A stretch of DNA of 64,000 nucleotides from Zopfochytrium polystomum (GCA_025765615.1 JAIVFJ010000138.1:62001-126000), one strand, 5' to 3'. Positions 1-11,045 are shown, counted from the first letter of the stretch. Made by a program: numbers and translations. The notes: generated from the sequence alone by a model not told the origin.

Positions 1-1
1 T

Positions 2-969
2 GGACCCTTTAACGCAGCAACCCAAGCTGGTATTCGTGAGCTTCTTCTGGGCCAGTACAAAACTAGCTTTCTGAGTGCCATGCTTACTGGTGGAGAAGAA
101 GTCACAAGACTTGCTATTGAACTTGCAGCATTTGTTCACACTTCAGCTGATGTGGCCACCTCTGTGTTTGGAATCAAACCTTATGTTAGATCTGTTGCAT
201 TTGCAAACCTAAGCAGGGAGGAACTTGAGCAGGATGTACAGCTCAGGACTATTGAAGTTGGGAGGCTGAAAGAAAGCTTGAAATCCTGGAGGCAAAAGGC
301 TGTGAAATGGGGTTTGCATGACCCATCCGTCACTGAAGTTTTGAGCAAGTATAGCTCTGTTGTTCTTCCTAAAATAAGGGAGCTTGGAGTCCGAGATCTG
401 GTTCTTCTTTCATGTAAAGCTTTGGCTATGGATCATTTGGATGTTAAGAGATTTCAGTACAACTTTGTTTGCACACAAATGCAAATGCACACTCTCAAAA
501 ATGTGGAAGACCAAGCTGCAGCAAGGATGTACTCTCCAGTGGAGTTTGCAAAGTGGATTTATGTTTTTGCAGAGTCCAGGGACAGCAGGCACACCATTGA
601 TTCTCTTCGAGGTTCAGGCTTTTCAGGATGCCGAAAATCAGATGCAGAATTGCCTAGATGCAGTCCTTCGAATTTTAAGGGTGATTTAATGGTTCCATCA
701 CCGCAGGCGATACAGAAACGAATCAGTGAGCTTGCTGAGCCAGCAGTTAAACCAACAGACCCTGAGAGAACTGCCATGATTGTTGCTGCAGCAAAGAAAT
801 TGGAATCAGAGACTCCAAGCCATATTTTTATGGTTGCTGCTGTTGATGAGATGACAATTGGAAAGACTGTGCCTGTCACCTTCAGCCTAAGAACTGGCAG
901 ATTTCATGGTACAGCAGATGTTACTGGAATGACAGTGAAATGGTTTGTGGAAGACAATTTGTGCCAATG
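2..969 (+). CDS. Transposase-like ORF, 5'-partial at window edge
   Basis: The frame is open from the first bases of the window to a TGA at 967-969, so the true start lies to the left. The predicted protein has no clear host counterpart. Near its end is the motif VDEMTIGKTVPV, which resembles the first catalytic Asp block (DEM-x-I) of P-element/THAP9-type DDE transposases; a phrase further in, PSPQAIQKRISEL, also fits the region before that block. Codon use is more AT-rich than in the host genes further right. Two smaller ORFs at 1396-1968 look like later parts of the same protein, separated by an inserted LTR. I infer a degraded DNA-transposon transposase. The family call is tentative; the mobile-element origin is more likely than the exact family. 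Confidence 0.45.
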
Positions 970-1105
970 AGAAAAGGTAGGTTGGACTTGAAACTTTTGT
1001 CAGGAACATGGCAGGACAGGACAAGGCAGACAAGGAACTGAGAGGAGTGATGATTGTATTGGAAACAATAATTCACTTGAAGGATGGGACAGGTCCCTCA
1101 TCCCC

Positions 1106-1113
1106 CTTTTATA
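1106..1113 (-). promoter_or_regulatory. TATA box of the solo LTR
   Basis: The minus strand reads GGTATAAAAGGGGG here. It follows the heat-shock-element array at a promoter-like distance, and the remaining ~108 bp of LTR would form R and U5. A transcript from it would run leftwards, antisense to the transposase-like ORF. Confidence 0.75.
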
Positions 1114-1144
1114 CCTTTTGAGAGTCTTCCTTGTCAAGACTCAA

Positions 1145-1282
1145 AGAAAGTTCCAGAAAGAGCAATTAGTAATGCAATGATACCAATGATACCAATGACA
1201 ACAAGACAAGTCAGGAAAGCAAAGAAGGTTCCAGAAGGTTCCATGAAGGAATGTTCTAGAAGGTTCCAGAGGTTTCCAGAGG
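1145..1282 (-). promoter_or_regulatory. Heat-shock-element array in the LTR U3 region
   Basis: Three blocks of contiguous alternating nGAAn/nTTCn pentamers, the binding pattern of heat-shock factor, are visible. Block 1145-1159 has three perfect units, block 1223-1242 has four, and block 1248-1267 has four, followed by three degenerate units to 1282. Spacing inside each block is exact. In the minus orientation of the LTR the array lies 30-170 bp upstream of the TATA box. I infer a heat- or stress-inducible LTR promoter. Confidence 0.8.
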
Positions 1283-1395
1283 GTGATTCATAACAACTTT
1301 TTAAGAATGAGTACTCATTTCATCCCAGAGTATGCGATGCCTTCTTCGTGGAATGATGTCTCACTTGAGGTACCTGCGCTTGAAATATAATAGTT

Positions 1396-1968
1396 TTGAT
1401 CTTTTTGGATGGAGGTGGCTTTGCAGGCCTGAATCCACAGGCTTGGAGAGAAGTAACCAAAGCAGACAGTTCAGTACTTCCTGAGTCGTGGTGGAAGCGT
1501 GATGCAATGGATGTTGAGCAAGGGACCTTGTTCTGGAGCCCAGCTGTTCTTGCTATACTCCGGTCCCTTGGATATGAGCAGGAGGCTGACTTTGCTTCTA
1601 TGGTTGGAAAATTTTATGAAGCTTTTGACTTCAAACCATCAGTGAATGTCTGCCTGTCAATCAATTCTTCAGTTTTTTCGCAGTTCTATTGGAGAAGAAC
1701 TAGCCCAGGTGCATTCAGCCACGAAATCACACTTTAAAGGGCTGAACAGCAAGTTGTTTGGGGTGTCATCATGAATGCAACTGCTCTGATTGCCCAGATA
1801 ACATACCTGGAAAACATTGTATGCAACAAATTGCATCTTCAGCAGGCTCTCTCTGAAGCAAGACCTCCCTGTCCAGTTCTCAATACTCGTGCCTTGAGTT
1901 CAAATCCTGTTGAGCAAAGATTTCGAATTATTCGAGAGAAAAATCGCAGTGGTGGCCTTGGAAGGTAA
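1396..1968 (+). pseudogene. Transposase C-terminal remnants
   Basis: Two short open stretches (1396-1734 and 1771-1965), separated by a stop and a frame change, have the composition of the upstream transposase-like ORF. The first contains LESWWKR-like text (LPESWWKRDAMDVEQGTLFW). The second has NPVEQRFRIIREKNRSGG, reminiscent of the conserved C-terminal block of P-type transposases in which a T/S-x-P/L-E-x-x-F-x-x-IR motif precedes GG. The stop and frame change indicate a broken copy. The family assignment is tentative. Confidence 0.4.
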
Positions 1969-3099
1969 AGCAAAAATGACAGGAAAGTGTTTTAATAGAG
2001 CTCATCAAAATGGTACGGAAATGATCAGTCAACTGCCACTGAAATGATGAGCTCAGTCTGATCTTCTCTTGTTGTTGAAAAATTCATAAATACCTCAGAT
2101 TCCAAGCGTGGCTTCTCACTCACTAAATCAGCAAATGGCTCAACTTAAATTGATAGAACCACAGAGAAGAAGCTTTTCTCTTGGAACAATCCTTCAGAGA
2201 TTTTGGAGGAGGATAGCTGCTGGAAGCTCAAGCAAAAGCAGAGATCCATGCGAATTGATCCCTTGGTGATACCAACCCCAACCCCTGGAACCTTGTGCAA
2301 AAGGCAAAAGCAGCTTGTACTTGTTCCAGTCCAAGAAGCAACTGACACTCCAGATGAAAGTAACATGCAATGATGACTTTTTGTGACTGGGGAGGATGTG
2401 CCAATGCAAATGTGGGCACGGTGAAGCAAATTGTCAGATCTTGAATGAACAAGGAATTGTCTGGTGGAACAAATTTTTCTGTTTTAAAAAAAAATCAACT
2501 GGCCAATCAGCACCTCTGGCTGGCGACAAATTGCAACTTGGGGGGTCTGGTTTTGAACCCACAAAAACAAACCCCAAATGGAGAAAGAGCCTTGCACGCA
2601 CTCATTCATCTGCTGTTGGACCCAGCTGGCATCGCACCACACGACACCACAGGCCTCACGAGAGGAGTCCAATTACTAAACTACAGTGTAAATGCAACTT
2701 GCTGTTACAGTAGGGATGCTAAGGTGCCTCCACAGGGTTACTAAACAGGCACGCGCACTCCGCCCTAGCTGACCTTGTTAATTCCACAAATAGATTTGAA
2801 AAATGCAAATAACTAACAGGTGGGCGAAAAGTGGTACCACCTGTGACCCTCTCATTTTTCAGGAAATGTTTCTATTTAAATTTTTGGCGTGAAGGAGCTG
2901 AAAGATTCCATATTGAATATGATTAAACGCTTTCAGGGCCAGACCCAAATCCCACCAGTGGGACCAATGGGTCAAATTTTGATATGCTGCCGTTTTGTCA
3001 CTTATTCCGATGTGAAGCTAAAAGTCAGTCACTCCGTCACATCCACCACAGAGGTGGTTTCACAATGACACATAAAGCTATCACTATTAAGCGTAAATA
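1969..3099. other. Gene-free repeat-derived stretch
   Basis: Only short ORFs on both strands, none with recognisable domains or splice-joined continuity. The AT-rich composition matches the flanking transposon remnants. I see no promoter, RNA gene or further LTR ends before 3100. Confidence 0.5.
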
Positions 3100-3514
3100 T
3101 GTAAACAGTCTACTCTGAGTGAGTGAGTGGAAGGAGTGAATGAAGTGGAGATGTGTGTTTGTGGGTGGACCTTCTCCCCAACTTGGAGAGAAAGAGGAAA
3201 AAAACTCTGTTTTGAATTATTGATACATGATGATGATATACACGCTGTATTAGTTGCTGGGCAAGCGTGACTGGCACAGGGTAAAAACCTCTCCTATATT
3301 ATCTACTTGAGCAGAGGAGGAGGAAAACTGTTGACACCGGGTTTCTGTTCCACTTAATACTTGGAGTATTTGTCATCAGCGCAAGCCAGCGCCCAGGTCT
3401 GCATTGGCAGTGGCTCGCTCTCCCATGGGCATTGTGAGAACAATAACTGACAGTCACAATAGGTTCAGGTCCGTCTTGTGCCTCTTGCTGCTAACCAGTC
3501 AGTTCCGCCTAACA
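3100..3514 (-). mobile_element. Solo LTR (family 2) with 5-bp target duplication
   Basis: A 415-bp unit begins TGTAAACAG and ends CGCCTAACA on the plus strand (TGTTAGG...CTGTTTACA on the minus strand). It is flanked on both sides by AAATA (3095-3099 and 3515-3519). The same sequence recurs, inverted, at 10077-10489, and in part at 11623-11744 and 23175-23246. The recurrence with a shared TGTTAGG end fixes the terminus independently of the target duplication. No internal retroelement sequence adjoins it. Confidence 0.85.
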
Positions 3515-3639
3515 AAATACAGAGTGAGAAAATGGAAAGCAAAAGCTCGGCCCACCCATGGCACCGACTTCGCAATATCCTCAGCAGCCCAATTCTGGGC
3601 AATTTTTTGGGAGCACAGTTGTTCTGGTCTTCTTGAGCA

Positions 3640-3890
3640 CCAATCTTCACTTTTTCATTAAATCACCACCAGTAGAGTTTCAAATTGTATCAGTACCATT
3701 GTATCAGTATGAAAGCTTAGCCACCAGATAGCACTATCGGACTAAAAATGACCAGGCACAGGCTTCAAGACGGCCAATATCTGGCTTTCTACTGTGCGGA
3801 GGATGGCTGCCACTGGAGGCCAGCCTCAATGGAGGAGAGGGGTCTCCCTAGTCCCTGGGCCAAACCCCTCACCAAAGTTTTTCTCTTGAC
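3640..3890 (+). repeat. Dispersed repeat B, copy 1
   Basis: About 245 bp here are the reverse complement of about 208 bp at 11850-12057, with scattered substitutions and small gaps. The block includes CTTCAAGACGGCCAATATCT in both copies. In copy 1 it follows the family-2 LTR; in copy 2 the order relative to LTR sequence is reversed, so B is a separate unit. It holds no coding potential I trust. Confidence 0.7.
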
Positions 3891-4188
3891 CAAGTCGCTG
3901 ACTTGCTTCTCTTCTTTGTGGCGTTCTACTTGGCATCTCTTTCTTTCCTTTCGAGACTTGTTTCTTCCAACGCATGTATGCAGTTTAACTTTCAAAGTTG
4001 CAGATTCATCACCCCTTCACTGGGGTTGGAGCGACACGATTGAAGAGATAGCTTCCCCTAAAATGTGTCGCAGACCCAAACCTGCAGCGCACAGGGAAAA
4101 AAAAAAAAAAGAAGAAAAAAGGAAAAAGAAAACAGCCGGTAGACAGACAAGGAGGCAGGTAGCAGTCAATCAGTCAGTCAGTCACACG

Positions 4189-5966
4189 ATGGCGGACTCC
4201 GTGGCGCCGACGCCAACGTCCACTCCTTCGCGCTTGGCCATGAAGCTCTCGAAGCCGCTCCATCTGGGCCAGCTCGGCTCCTTCCAAACGCCCTTCGCCA
4301 ACTTCAGCCGATACGTGTAAGTGTTCATCATCCCCCCGATTCCCCTCATCCAGTCTTCCCGATCCTCCATTCCGGGCCGGCTCGGTCATCGGAAGTGGGA
4401 AAACGACAAGACGATGGCGGTTTGGGAAGGACTTCAGCGACCTGCCACGACTTTCGTGACCTGCGCCACTAGGGATCTTGGTCTTGCGCGGGCGTCGGCG
4501 ATGCGAGTACGATGCGTGTGTGCGCCTTGTGTGAGGAGTGGTGTTGTGGGTGTGTGCGGTCGTTCCCGCCCCCGCAAATTTCACGTGAGAGGGTCTTATG
4601 TGACGACTTTCTCCTCCTCGATCACCTTCCAGCGATCCGAGCGGTAAACTCAACTTTGCTGGAAAAGCGGTCCTTCATGCAGACGGAGTCGACTTTTCGA
4701 GCGGAAGCAGCTACAAAATCAGTATGAGCGAACTGGAGTTGAAAGAGGAGCTCGGCAAAGGACAGTATGGGGTGGTTCAAAAGGTGCACCACCTTCCAAC
4801 GAATGTTACAATGGGTGCGTATTTTTTCTTCGGGTGGGAACATGGAACATCCTCTCGATCTGCGTCGGCCGTCTAACATGGGTTGTGTGGGGCAGCCATG
4901 AAGGAAATCAGATTGGAATTGGACCAGACGAAACTAAACCAAATTCTCATGGAGCTGGACGTCTTACACAAGAGCCAGAGCATGTACATTGTAGAGTTTT
5001 ACGGTGCCTTTTTCATTGAATCGTGTGTGTATTATTGGTAAGGAGAATATCATGTGTTTCCGTTCAGCTCAGCCAAACATGAAGTATGGAGTATATGGAC
5101 GCTGGATCGATCGATAAATTATATACCAACGGCATCCCGGAAGATGTGCTTGCCAAGATTACGCTGTCTGTAAGTTCAAGCACATCGCTCGGACCAGTCA
5201 ATTAACTTTGCACAGATGGTCAACGGTCTCAAGTTCATGAAGGATGAACTCAGCATCATACATCGAGGTACCTTTTTTTTCCCTGTGGTTTTGTTGCCCC
5301 AATTCAGTCGTTGCTCACAATTTTGTAATATTCAGACGTCAAGCCGACGAACGTTCTACTGAACACGAAAGGAGAAGTCAAGTTGTGCGATTTTGGTGTT
5401 TCCGGCCAACTCATCCAATCCTTGGCGAAAACAAATATCGGATGCCAAAGCTATATGGCAGTAAGTAATTCTATTCTCCAGCGTGCGAAAGGTGTTTGTA
5501 ATTTCTCCGAAATGGTCAATTTCCTGTTGGCAGCCAGAAAGGATATCGGTGGAAAATTCAGGCACCTACACTGTACAATCTGACATATGGTCTCTTGGTC
5601 TCTCCCTCGTGGAGATGGCCATGGGTCGCTATCCCTACCCCACGAGCGAGTACGACAGCGTTTTTGCCCAAATAAACGCAATCGTAACGGGAGACCCACC
5701 GGAGCTTCCGGAAGACCGTTTCTCTTCCGATTGCCGCGATTTTGTGGCGCAATGGTTGGTCGCTCGTTCTCCTACCTACTTTTGTTCATGGTCCCGCTTC
5801 CCTGTCGAAACTGACTCTTTTTTGTGCGTGGGCTAGTTTGAACAAGTCTCCAGAAAAGCGCCCGACCTACGCTGAGCTGTTGGACCACAGGTGGCTCCAG
5901 AAGTTTAAAGATGTGGATGTGGACATGGCGGGGTTTGCGAAACGTGCGAAGAGCAGATTACTGTAA
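4189..5966 (+). CDS. PBS2: MAP kinase kinase, Pbs2/Wis1 type
   Basis: Dual-specificity kinase of the HOG/stress MAPK cascade, expected to phosphorylate a Hog1/Sty1-type MAPK in the cytoplasm. Exon 1 is 4189-4316 and exon 2 starts at 4633; about seven short introns follow. The joined frame shows the pre-kinase segment [19 protein letters not shown] typical of this subfamily, the loop [11 protein letters not shown], the ATP-binding Lys in [19 protein letters not shown], the DFG motif CDFGVSGQL, and the activation segment [17 protein letters not shown] with the Ser and Thr targets of a MAPKKK. The tail has [16 protein letters not shown]. The last intron (5757-5836) restores a Cys-Leu pair. The N-terminal regulatory region is short compared with yeast Pbs2. 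It converges on SIZ1. Confidence 0.93.
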
Positions 5967-6072
5967 ATGCCCACATACACTCTCTGCTGCTTTGGACTTC
6001 TCTCTTGGCCGGATGGAGCTGATCGTCCGTTGACGGCTACATCAGAAACGCACCAGTTTCATCGTATTTCAA

Positions 6073-6078
6073 AATAAA
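6073..6078 (+). terminator. Poly(A) signal of the MAPKK gene
   Basis: AATAAA lies 107 bp after the MAPKK stop and 46 bp before the stop codon of the convergent SUMO ligase gene, fitting a compact tail-to-tail arrangement. Confidence 0.5.
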
Positions 6079-6123
6079 AATCACAAATAGTATTTACCAG
6101 ACGCCCCTCCGGCCCCACAAAGA

Positions 6124-9053
6124 TCAGTCCGAAATTTCAATCACTTCGCCGCTTCTCACCCGCTTTCGAGACCGGACTGGCGATTCTTCCTCGTCGGAGC
6201 TCTCGCCGTCGCTGGACGATTCGCTGCTGGCGCTGGACTCCTTCCGTCGACCATGCGACCCGGTGCTCTGATGGGTCGCGGTCGACATTGAAATAATGAT
6301 GACCTCGTCGTCGCTGTCGCCCAAGACGGTCATGACGTCGTCCTCATCATTGTCGGGCTTGGCGGGGCCGGTCGCGCGGTCGGTCGAGCCCGGGTGCTGC
6401 ACCCCTCCGCCAGCCTCGTTCTTTCCAGTGGTCGCGATCGGGTCGTCATCCTCAATCACAATAACATCAGCGTCGCCGCCGCCGGTCGCCGACAGGGATT
6501 GCGATTCGTTCGTTGCGACCTCGCACTTTGAGTCTGTACCGTCGGCGCGGAGGAGGCACTTGTCTTGGTCATGATATTTAGCAAGGAGCGCTAGGACGAG
6601 TTCATCTATTTGGAGTTCCTTTGAAATGGGCGAGTTGCAAAAATTTATCGAGATGTCGCATTAAAAAAAAACCCCCTCCCACAAAAAATGAGCGACAAGA
6701 GTGAATTTGTAAGGGGCAGGCGGAAAAGCGAGGGGGGGCGCAACCCACATGTTTTTTCAAGACTTCCTTGCAAGCGGCAACTGGACATTTGATGGTATCT
6801 CTGACTTTGTTCAAGGTGAGAAATGTCTGCAGCAGTTTGCGAAACATCCACCATCAAGTTAACAAAATGGCGAAATGTTGCGACTTTTGCGACCCATCGA
6901 GAGAAGAAATCTCACCTGCGCATCAAACACTTGCAAATGCTTGCACGTCACACCCTTGCTGGGATGCTTGATCCGGGTAAGCGTAAGCGGACATAGGAAT
7001 GACAGCTCCACGTCGCCGATGACCAAATCATTCTCCTCCTCTAGTTGTGGCGCAGGGGTCGACATGGGCTTCACACCAACAGCAGCGTCTTCGACACATT
7101 ATTGCACACTCTTTCAATGATCAGTGTGGTGAGTAAGCTCAAAAACTTACTATTTACGCGACTACAGTGCTCCAGCATTTTCAAAGCAAGTTTTTCAACA
7201 ATCTCGTCGTTATCATCACTTTCGACCGGGTCAGCGGGTAAGCCTACAAAGAACCAGTTGGACTTCAGGCATACTTTCCCACGAAAAGTATTACCTAGTC
7301 GTCCAAAGGCTCGGAGGTAAAGACCTTCCAAAGGCGACTGCAAAGTTACTTCAGCAATTAAAGTCATTTTTCGCCCAACAGTTTCAAACCCTACCCGCTG
7401 TCGCCCGCCGTCCCCAACAATGATAGTGTAAGCAAAAACGGACCCGAACAGTGGGGGCATCGTTATTGTAACACGCTTCCCGGCGAGGTCTTTCCAGCTG
7501 TACTTCCGATCAATTGATTGAAGGCAGCCTTCCAGTGCTGAATTCAGGCAAAGATAATAACCCTTAGGGTAGATACAAGATCGCCGGCGTGAGTACCACT
7601 TTGAGTGAAGCAAACTGGTCCTACTTACTTCAGACACCGCTCGTTGTGGGCAAGATCCAAGAACACGCACTTCCGAGAATCGAGGCTTCTCCAGCGTTAG
7701 CTGATTCTTGTCCAGTTTGGCAATGAGCAAAACGCACTGAGTAGGCGATGATGATGTTGTGGCACTGACAAAACCTGACGGAAACGCAAACGAAATTTCC
7801 GCCGGGGGCCCGACTGCTGAGTAAAGGCTGTGGTGTAGTGTGAATTTCTTCAACTCTTGGCAGTGCAATCTGCGAAAAAGGTGGGCTCTTAATTACTGCT
7901 ACTGTCAACCAAAAAACTGCACCGCGCACAGTAGGCAACTGGCCACATTTTCCGTTCGGGTCAGGCGAAACGTTCGAATTCCATTTTTCCTCCAGAATGA
8001 ACTTGAGGGCGACGAAACTTGGGTCTGGTAAAGGAGCGCCTCCTGTGTGCAAATGACTCTGGAGTAGTTTGTGAAGGCGAGTTTTTAGAAGGCGAGCCAG
8101 GAAAGAGAGCAAATACCTCGTGCGTGGATAAGTTCCGTACAGGTGAGATAACAATGTTTCGCAGCAGTTCGATTTAGTTCCGTCAGTTAATGCGAGGAAT
8201 CCAAAACGCAAGCTGCACCACAAGGAAAGGGCGATCAGCTCGTCTTTCTTAGTGTTCGACATGAGAGAGTGGGGCTCCTGAAAATCATTAGTACGACGCA
8301 TTCATTTCTTCAAACATTCGCAGATGCGCCTGACCGTCTACTCACAGAGAGGCAACGCAAGAGCCACGAAACGGAAAGTCCAAGGTAATCCTCCAGGTCA
8401 ATGAGATCCCCGTACGACAGATCTTGTATTCGGTAGGCGGAATCAGACGCAGTAAACATTCGTTGAGCCAGAACGTTCGGTGGCACGGCGGGAGACGCAC
8501 AACCCAAACGGAAACTATTGAGCTCTGCTGATGAAAAATGGGGATGTTGATCGGATCGGCCGAAAGAAGGCTGGCCCGGTGCCACGCGTGCATTGGCCGG
8601 CAGAGAGGAATGGACGGCGGACCGCGCGGGGTTTGGCTGCGAAGCGACACCTGACGCGGAGCCGGGGGCGCGGTGTGGTTTTCGAGGAGTCAAGTGGTGG
8701 AAATGCTGCGGCTGTTGCGGCCGCGGCGGTAGCGGGTGGCGATGGCGATGTGACGATCGCTCTCTGTGGCGGAGCGGAGCGTTGGGAGGTACGCCGGGGC
8801 CGGGGCTGGTTGGGCCGGAACGTAGGGGGCTCTGCTGCTGTAGATGCCGCTCCTGATGCTGCTGGATGATTGGCCGCGGGAGATCACTGCTGTTGCGATG
8901 CCTACCGCTGTTGGGGCTGTTGCTAGCGGTGGTACTGCTGCTGCTACTGCTGCTGCTGCTACTGCCGCTACTGCTGCTACTCGTTGTACCGCTGCCGCTG
9001 GTGCTGCTGCTGGCCGTGGTGCCGCTGCCTTCGCGACGGCTCACTTTTCCCAT
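6124..9053 (-). CDS. SIZ1: SUMO E3 ligase of the Siz/PIAS family
   Basis: Transfers SUMO from the E2 (Ubc9) to nuclear substrates. Read right to left: a Ser-, His- and Pro-rich N terminus (to ~8500), a SAP-like DNA-binding segment near 8260-8130 (KKDELIALSL...GTKSNCCETL), and a PINIT-like region (~7860-7180; GPPAEISFAFPSGF and EKPRFSEVRV). The SP-RING is split by an intron, with CPLTLTRIKHPSKGVTCKHL near 7000-6930 and IKCPVAACKEVL near 6800. The last exon is acidic, Ser-rich and ends VIEISD, a SUMO-interacting motif. The order SAP-PINIT-SP-RING-SIM is the family plan. I chose the ATG at 9053; an in-frame GTG lies just upstream. Several introns were placed only roughly, and the region 7870-7330 is hardest to join. 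Confidence 0.85.
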
Positions 9054-9100
9054 CCCTCTGTCTGACACGGTCGATCGCGCGGGTCCGGTGTGCTGGACAA

Positions 9101-9101
<1 letters not shown>

Positions 9102-9133
<32 letters not shown>
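9102..9133. repeat. Poly(A) tract of 32 bases
   Basis: An uninterrupted run of A on the plus strand, followed by AG-rich sequence, 49 bp upstream of the SIZ1 start. On the SIZ1 coding strand it is poly(T) and could serve as a nucleosome-excluding dA:dT promoter element. Confidence 0.7.
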
Positions 9134-9135
<2 letters not shown>

Positions 9136-9179
9136 AGAAGAGGGGAAAATGATGTTGCATCTCGCGGTGGTAAGACTCA

Positions 9180-10076
9180 CATGAACGATAATGGCGAGGT
9201 GATTATGATTTTTTGAAAGCTAAATCGCAGCAGTTGCAACTTGCGGCACAGAAACTAGTTGCGTCTCAATGCGGCCATAGTTTGCGCGACTTCGCGAAAC
9301 ACTGAACGTGATGAATCCTGAACCGGCTGATCTTGCAAAAGAAATTTCGTTGTGGGCTTCGTTCAGGGTGGGGCTGTATTGTTTGGCTGCCGAACAAAAA
9401 CAACTTCAAGAAAGAAAACTGTACCTTTGATCTGTCTTGCTACGATCCGTGTTGCGATTGAAAGCAAGAAACTGGTACCGAAAATTGTGTCTCTGCACAG
9501 AAAAAAAATTTGGGAGAATCATTGGAATGATGAAATTGATTCGTCATCCGATTGGGTCACATTGTAGACATTTTCAGCCCTTTGTTTTTGGCTCAAATGA
9601 AGGAAGTTCATTTTGATATTCTTGTCCTGAGTCGAATTTCCAAAATGAGAATTTTTGAAATTAGGTGTGGGGGTGGGGTGGGTTGGGTTGTTGCCAAACA
9701 CCTCAACTCAAAATGGGAAATCTGCGGAAGGGGGCAGAGGTCAAAATGAAATTTGTCATCTCAAAATAAAGAAAGTAATTAGTGAAATTCGCCCCTCATT
9801 TTGTCGCTGAACTAGGCCTAGCTATGACCAACACCTTATGTGAAATACTTGAAAATTTCATACCCTGCGATCCACACAAGCAACACCTTTTGTTAAACAG
9901 AAGAACCAGACCTAATAAAATGACAGTGGCCCCACGTGGGCTGGCACCTCCAGCGCCCGAAGCAACTCCCTTTGGGGATGGTTTCTCCTCCAAGCATGCT
10001 TAACTCATCTTCAACATCACTACTGCATCAAATTTTTTTTGCGACTTCAGCTCAAATCTTGTTATATTACGCCTTG
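9180..10076. other. AT-rich intergenic stretch, no gene seen
   Basis: It contains only short unrelated ORFs. A G-rich patch GGTGTGGGGGTGGGGTGGG sits near 9663-9685. The first part should hold the SIZ1 promoter; the remainder looks transposon-derived, since it leads into an LTR copy. Confidence 0.45.
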
Positions 10077-10489
10077 TGTTAGGTGGAACTGACTGGTTAG
10101 CAGCAAGAGGCACAAGACAGACCTGAACCTATTGTGACTGTCAGTTATTGTTCTCACAATGCCCATGGGAGAGCGAGCCACTGCCAATGCAGACCTGGGC
10201 ACTGGCTTGCGCTGTTGACAAATACTCTGAGTATTAAGTGGAATGGAAACCTGGTGTGAACAGTTTTCCTCCTCCTCTACTCAAGCAGATAATATAGGAG
10301 AGGTTTTTACCCTGTGCCAGTCACCCTTGCCTAGCAACCATTACAGTGTGCATATCATCATTATGTATCAATTATTCATAACAGAGTTTTTTCTCTTTCT
10401 CTCCAAGTTGGGGAGAAGGTCCACCCACAAACACACATCTCCACTTCATTCACTCCTTCCACTCACTCACTCAGAGTAGACTGTTTACA
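10077..10489 (+). mobile_element. Family-2 LTR, full-length copy
   Basis: 413 bp from TGTTAGG to CTGTTTACA, the inverted counterpart of 3100-3514. The 5-bp flanks differ (CCTTG left, CTGGA right), so there is no intact target duplication. The left flank matches 4 of 5 bases with CCTTC after the partial LTR end at 11744. Either this is the 5' LTR of a rearranged element reaching to 11744, or it is a solo LTR whose flank was lost. It interrupts a minus-strand ORF that is open up to its edge. Confidence 0.75.
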
Positions 10490-11045
10490 CTGGAAGTGGC
10501 GTGCCCTTTGCTGGCCAAAGGTCTCTGCAAACAGTGCAGTGAAGTGAGCTGTAGCGAGCCATTTTCTTGTGAAATTGAGTAGTCATAGCAGTCTTTGCAA
10601 AAAGCTGCTCAATCAGAGGACCATTTTCAGCTGCAACAAACTGGTGCAAGTAGTCGCCTTGAGGAATTTGGTCCTACACGATGCAAATAGTTACTTTGAC
10701 TGAAGCAAATATGAAAAGTTTGTCAAAGAGAGTGAAACCTGTAGTGTAGACTCATCTGCCTCATGCCTCTCATACTCAGGCTGTGCAACTGCTTGGTTGT
10801 GCTGTGCAACTTCCTCTGATGCAGATTGTGCTTCACCATGAGCAAGTGCTTGAACAAAAATGGGTGGATGAATTGGAGCTTGAGTTGATGCGCCAACTGG
10901 AAGTCTTCTTTGTGCGGAGGCCCTTGAAACTGCTTGGCGCAGCGCAGCATCAGTGGCAGCTTGGACTCTCTCGAGTGCGACGATTGGCTTCCCTTTGTTC
11001 TTCAGTCAGCTTTGGTCTGTCAGCTCTTGATTGTTTTGGACCCAT
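10485..11045 (-). pseudogene. Helitron-like or other transposon ORF remnant
   Basis: The minus strand starts with ATG at 11045 (MGPKQSRADRPKLTEEQREA). After a frame change it continues with an Ala/Gln-rich stretch, and across a likely intron ending at ~10675 reads DQIPQGDYLHQFVAAENGPL and then KMARYSSLHCTVCRDLWPAK. The charged N terminus followed by a Cys-x-x-Cys-x-x-x-WP motif resembles the N-terminal part of fungal Helitron replicase/helicase proteins. That match is from memory and is weak. The frame ends inside the LTR at 10485, so the element is broken there and no helicase part remains. Confidence 0.4.

Larger units (their letters stand above)
998..1295 (-). mobile_element. Solo LTR (family 1) with 5-bp target duplication
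   Basis: A 298-bp unit begins TGTCAGG and ends CATAACA, so it has the TG..CA ends and short TGT/ACA inverted repeats of an LTR. It is flanked on both sides by the identical 5-mer ACTTT (993-997 and 1296-1300), the usual size of an integrase-made duplication. A TATA box on the minus strand sets the orientation: the LTR reads TGTTATGAATCACCC leftwards. No gag/pol sequence is attached, so it is a solo LTR left by recombination. It lies 28 bp after the stop of the transposase-like ORF and is nested inside that older element. The ends, the orientation signal and the duplication were read directly from the sequence. Confidence 0.85.

Noticed and set aside
2530..2580. Possible tRNA T-arm (GGTTTTGAACCC)
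   Set aside because: No acceptor stem, D-arm or anticodon arm could be folded around it.
8531..9216. Plus-strand Ala/Val/Leu-rich ORFs opposite SIZ1 exon 1
   Set aside because: They are antisense shadows of the poly-Ser/Pro/His coding tract and a poly(A) run.
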